Origin: JBBIKU01 sp037445245 | GTDB taxonomy: Bacteria > Chloroflexota > Anaerolineae > Anaerolineales > Anaerolineaceae | NCBI GenBank assembly: GCA_037445245.1 | Contig: JBBIKU010000013.1 | Span: forward strand, 1 to 24,770 | Direction: 5' to 3' | DNA length: 24,770 nt | In this document: piece by piece, positions 23,300 through 24,770 of the stretch | Layout: each line of letters starts with the position of its first letter | Position numbering within the stretch: position 1 is the first letter of the stretch | Translations under genes and position numbers: made by a program | The notes under the pieces: generated by a model | Told to the model about the DNA's origin: nothing | What the model saw: only the letters and a program-made list of their open reading frames with translations | Databases searched by the model: none

Positions 23300-24244
23300 C
23301 TAGTACTCCACCTCGACGATATCATCATAGGTGAGCGTGAAGTCGGGACCAAAGTACCGCGCGTTGACCGACTCCAAAAAACCGTCTGTCATCATCGATT
23401 GCAGCGCCAGGTTGACCGGCTCGATCAGTTCGCTGCCCTGGGGATAGACGAAGCCCAGCTCATCGCTCGAGATCGAAGGACCCACCAGTTCGAGCGCATC
23501 CGCCTGCTCGCCCAGGTAGCCCATGCCGGCGACCTCGTCGATGATCACCGCGTCCACGTCACCGGCGATCAACGCCTGCACCGCGAAGGGGAACTGCTCG
23601 AAGGCGCGGATGCGATCCTCCGGCAGGTACTGCACGGCGGTCTCGTAATTGGTGGTGCCAGACTGGGTGCCAATCACCAGCGACTCATCGGCGACCAGGT
23701 CTTCGATGCTGGCGAAGCGATCCTCGCCGGCGCGTACCAGCAGGCGTTGTTCGATCTGCAGGTAGCCGATCGAGAAATCGACGATCTCAGCCCGGGCAGG
23801 GGTGATGGTGATGCCGTCCGCAGCAACGTCGTACTGCCCGTCCGAGACAGCCTGGATGAGGCCCTCCCAGGCGGCTTCGACGAACACCGGCGTGCAGTGC
23901 AGCCGGGCGCAAATCTCATTCCACACATCGTAATCCCAGCCACCCGGTTCACCGGTTTCGATCGAGATGTAATTGAAGGGCAGATAGGCGTTTTCAACGG
24001 CAATGGTCACCTCGCGGCAGCCCAAATCGACAATGGCGGTCTCGGCGCTGCCCAGGCAACCTTCCGGCTGTACTTCTGCAACTTCAGCTTCTGTTTCAGG
24101 CGCTTCTGTTTCAGGCGCTTCCGCCTCGGCTTCGGGCTGGGGCGCTGCCGGCGCTTCAGGCGCAGCCGCAGGTGCGCCGCCGCAGGCGGCAAGCGTGAGC
24201 GCCATTACAATAAACAAAATCAGTGAAATTCTTGAGCGGTTCAT
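23300..24244 (-). CDS. Amino-acid ABC transporter solute-binding lipoprotein (family 3)
   Basis: This is the extracellular receptor of the transporter. The 314 residues begin with a lipoprotein signal and lipobox LAAC (Cys21). An acidic Ala/Pro/Glu linker (about 24-60) follows, then a type-II periplasmic-binding-protein fold: VTIAVENAYLPFNYI, GWDYDVWNEI, YDVAADGITITPARAEIVDFS, VIGTQSGTTNYE, and the hinge-return GDVDAVIIDE. These are family-3 marks for polar or charged amino acids. ATG 24244 has AAGGAG 6 bases upstream; the frame runs 17 codons further. It is the first gene of the operon and lies behind an attenuator-like leader whose peptide is rich in basic residues, so a Lys/Arg/His ligand is a reasonable guess only. 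Confidence 0.93.
   Translation of the reverse strand: MNRSRISLILFIVMALTLAACGGAPAAAPEAPAAPQPEAEAEAPETEAPETEAEVAEVQPEGCLGSAETAIVDLGCREVTIAVENAYLPFNYISIETGEPGGWDYDVWNEICARLHCTPVFVEAAWEGLIQAVSDGQYDVAADGITITPARAEIVDFSIGYLQIEQRLLVRAGEDRFASIEDLVADESLVIGTQSGTTNYETAVQYLPEDRIRAFEQFPFAVQALIAGDVDAVIIDEVAGMGYLGEQADALELVGPSISSDELGFVYPQGSELIEPVNLALQSMMTDGFLESVNARYFGPDFTLTYDDIVEVEY
24088..24117. repeat. 15-bp tandem repeat coding the acidic lipoprotein linker
   Basis: CTTCTGTTTCAGGCG occurs twice head to tail, then decays (CTTCCGCC). On the minus strand it codes for APETE repeats in the membrane-to-domain linker. The linker length probably varies between strains. Confidence 0.8.
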
Positions 24245-24270
24245 TCTTCGTTCTCCTTGAAAAATTTTTT

Positions 24271-24282
24271 GATCGTACGATC
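24271..24282. promoter_or_regulatory. 12-bp perfect palindrome in the transporter leader
   Basis: GATCGTACGATC is self-complementary and lies 27 bases before the binding-protein start, followed on the minus strand by AAAAAATTTTT. It may be an operator or a small hairpin; nothing else supports a role. Confidence 0.35.
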
Positions 24283-24360
24283 CTTGCACTTGCACACAAC
24301 CTCGCTTGTCGACTTCGATACGGCATCACCTCCAATCCTCGCTGCGACATGTGTAAAAAC

Positions 24361-24392
24361 AAACAAAAAAGCCTTCCATTTCTGGAAGGCTT
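24361..24392 (-). terminator. Intrinsic terminator in the transporter leader
   Basis: On the minus strand AAGCCTTCC (24384-24392), loop AGAAAT, GGAAGGCTT (24369-24377), then six T. The stem is perfect over 9 bp. It lies upstream of the binding-protein gene and downstream of the leader promoter, so it would end transcription before the operon unless it is disrupted. Confidence 0.9.
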
Positions 24393-24463
24393 GGCACGCC
24401 TGATACGGGGTCAACCGGGTCGAGACTTAAACGCCGAAGTCCGCTCCTTCCAGAAGGGAAAGG
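24380..24463 (-). promoter_or_regulatory. Four-segment attenuator (antiterminator versus terminator)
   Basis: On the minus strand: segment 1 CCTTTCC (24457-24463), segment 2 TTCTGGAAGG (24446-24455), segment 3 CCTTCCAGAA (24380-24389), segment 4 GGAAGGCTT (24369-24377). Segments 1 and 2 can pair (6 bp with one bulge). Segments 2 and 3 pair perfectly over 10 bp. Segments 3 and 4 form the terminator. Segments 1 and 2 lie inside the leader ORF, right after its Lys/His codons. Confidence 0.7.
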
Positions 24464-24510
24464 TCGGTGTGCTTCTTGCTGCGCTTGGCGACTCGAACGG
24501 TCAACAACAT
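24427..24510 (-). CDS. Putative 27-residue leader peptide rich in basic residues
   Basis: ATG 24510 opens a 27-codon frame ending at TAA 24427-24429. Residues 4-16 read TVRVAKRSKKHTD: six of nine residues from Arg6 to His14 are Lys, Arg or His. Codons 17-22 overlap attenuator segments 1 and 2. A ribosome slowed at Lys12, Lys13 or His14 would cover segment 1 and free segment 2 to block the terminator. There is no ribosome site, but the predicted transcript start is only about 3 bases upstream, so initiation would be near-leaderless, as proposed for atpD and the zinc-ribbon gene. The peptide would be regulatory only. The alternative is a chance frame within a ligand-binding riboswitch. Confidence 0.55.
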   Translation of the reverse strand: MLLTVRVAKRSKKHTDLSLLEGADFGV

Positions 24511-24520
24511 GATGGGGCTG

Positions 24521-24549
24521 TTTTTATCACAGCCGCGCTGATATGTCAA
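24521..24549 (-). promoter_or_regulatory. Promoter of the leader and amino-acid transporter operon
   Basis: On the minus strand TTGACA (24544-24549), exactly 17 bases, and TAAAAA (24521-24526). The -35 is perfect, the -10 matches 4 of 6. A 6-bp inverted repeat GGCTGT/ACAGCC spans the -10 (24515-24533) and could be an operator. Confidence 0.6.
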
Positions 24550-24576
24550 GGGCAATTTTGTTTTGTTAGCCCAAAG

Positions 24577-24770
24577 TAGTAGAGTCCCCTTTTGCCAAAG
24601 TTAAAATGTCCCCATACATGGAGGCAGAAAGTGGACAGACTACACACCATGAGCGAAAAAGAGATCAAAAAAACAGAAATAATGAGCCAGTTAGCAGAGA
24701 AACAAATCACGCAACTTAAGTGGCTAACCAAAACTGGACACGAAAAAGGGCAAAAATAAGGTGTAAACTT
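24577..24770 (+). mobile_element. Probable left end of an insertion sequence (IS1202/ISNCY-like), cut by window
   Basis: The sequence changes here to AT-richer, unrelated DNA. GTAGAGTCCCCTTTTGCC and TTAAAATGTCCCC (from about 24577 to 24613) look like the repeated TGTCCC-type terminal motifs of this IS group. A transposase-like start follows about 70 bases in. The exact left boundary is a guess, and the other end lies outside. Confidence 0.45.
24649..24759 (+). pseudogene. Transposase N-terminal fragment, frame broken or shifted near window end
   Basis: ATG 24649 opens MSEKEIKKTEIMSQLAEKQ, which resembles the start of IS1202/ISNCY-type transposases, where a helix-turn-helix usually follows (RxxV...xxQAA..LG..RQVRRL). 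Here the frame stops at TAA 24757 after 36 residues. Slipping one base back at the AAAAA run just before the stop would read on as KIRCKL to the window edge, closer to the expected helix. So this is either a decayed copy or a -1 frameshift; it cannot be settled within the window. Codon use is AT-rich compared with neighbours, consistent with foreign origin. Confidence 0.45.

Noticed and set aside
24490..24498. GTTCGAGTC on the minus strand, like a tRNA T-loop
   Set aside because: Flanking bases do not form the 5-bp T-stem and no acceptor, D or anticodon arms can be built around it.
24361..24549. T-box, lysine or glycine riboswitch in the transporter leader
   Set aside because: I do not see the T-box AGGGUGGNACCGCG segment or a glycine or lysine riboswitch core, and the leader is short. 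A covariance-model search would be needed to exclude all known classes.
1..24770. CRISPR array, prophage or defence island
   Set aside because: No regularly spaced repeats and no phage structural or integrase genes are seen. The exonuclease-WYL fusion is the only hint of defence and stands alone.

Overview
The window looks like part of a metagenome-assembled scaffold from an anaerobic or facultative Chloroflexota bacterium, probably class Anaerolineae. That placement is inference. It rests on protein character: a short 6-phosphogluconate dehydrogenase, a fused formiminotransferase-cyclodeaminase, an N-type rotary ATPase, a bacterial MtaB, secreted SH3 and CapA lipoproteins, and -10 boxes sitting directly on start codons. 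No rRNA or tRNA gene is present to confirm it. Two short runs of N (19 and 10 bases) interrupt genes, and neither length keeps the reading frame, so both genes look broken only because of the gap sizes.

Layout. Bases 1-1094 hold a divergent pair, a secreted SH3-domain protein cut by the window edge and a double zinc-ribbon protein, sharing one self-complementary -10 element. Bases 1091-3522 (minus) are gnd-zwf, the oxidative pentose phosphate pair. Bases 3596-6107 hold a P1-family self-processing peptidase facing an ABM-domain protein/iron alcohol dehydrogenase pair. Bases 6209-13345 (plus) carry an RluA-type pseudouridine synthase, then ftcD-capA-dcd, a thioredoxin-CcdA fusion, and a DnaQ-like exonuclease fused to a WYL domain. 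Bases 13373-14752 (minus) encode MtaB, methanol:corrinoid methyltransferase, with a near-consensus promoter and an operator-like palindrome.

Bases 14864-21507 (minus) are a complete nine-gene atpDCQRBEFAG operon, the diagnostic order of the N-ATPase, a laterally spread, usually second-copy rotary ATPase. It has no separate delta gene, but the C-terminus of AtpF aligns by eye with delta. Subunit c has the Na+-site residues E63, S64, T65 and Y68, plus a second carboxylate, E30. Nearly all genes overlap or abut, so the operon should be translated as a coupled unit.

Bases 21592-24244 (minus) are a polar amino-acid ABC transporter: solute-binding lipoprotein, permease, ATPase. Its 5' leader is the most interesting part of the window. 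A TTGACA promoter is followed almost at once by a 27-codon ORF rich in Lys, Arg and His codons. Four short segments can then pair either as an antiterminator or as a textbook intrinsic terminator ahead of the first transporter gene. This fits a ribosome-mediated attenuator sensing basic amino acids. Beyond it, the right end holds what looks like one end of an insertion sequence with the start of a transposase gene.
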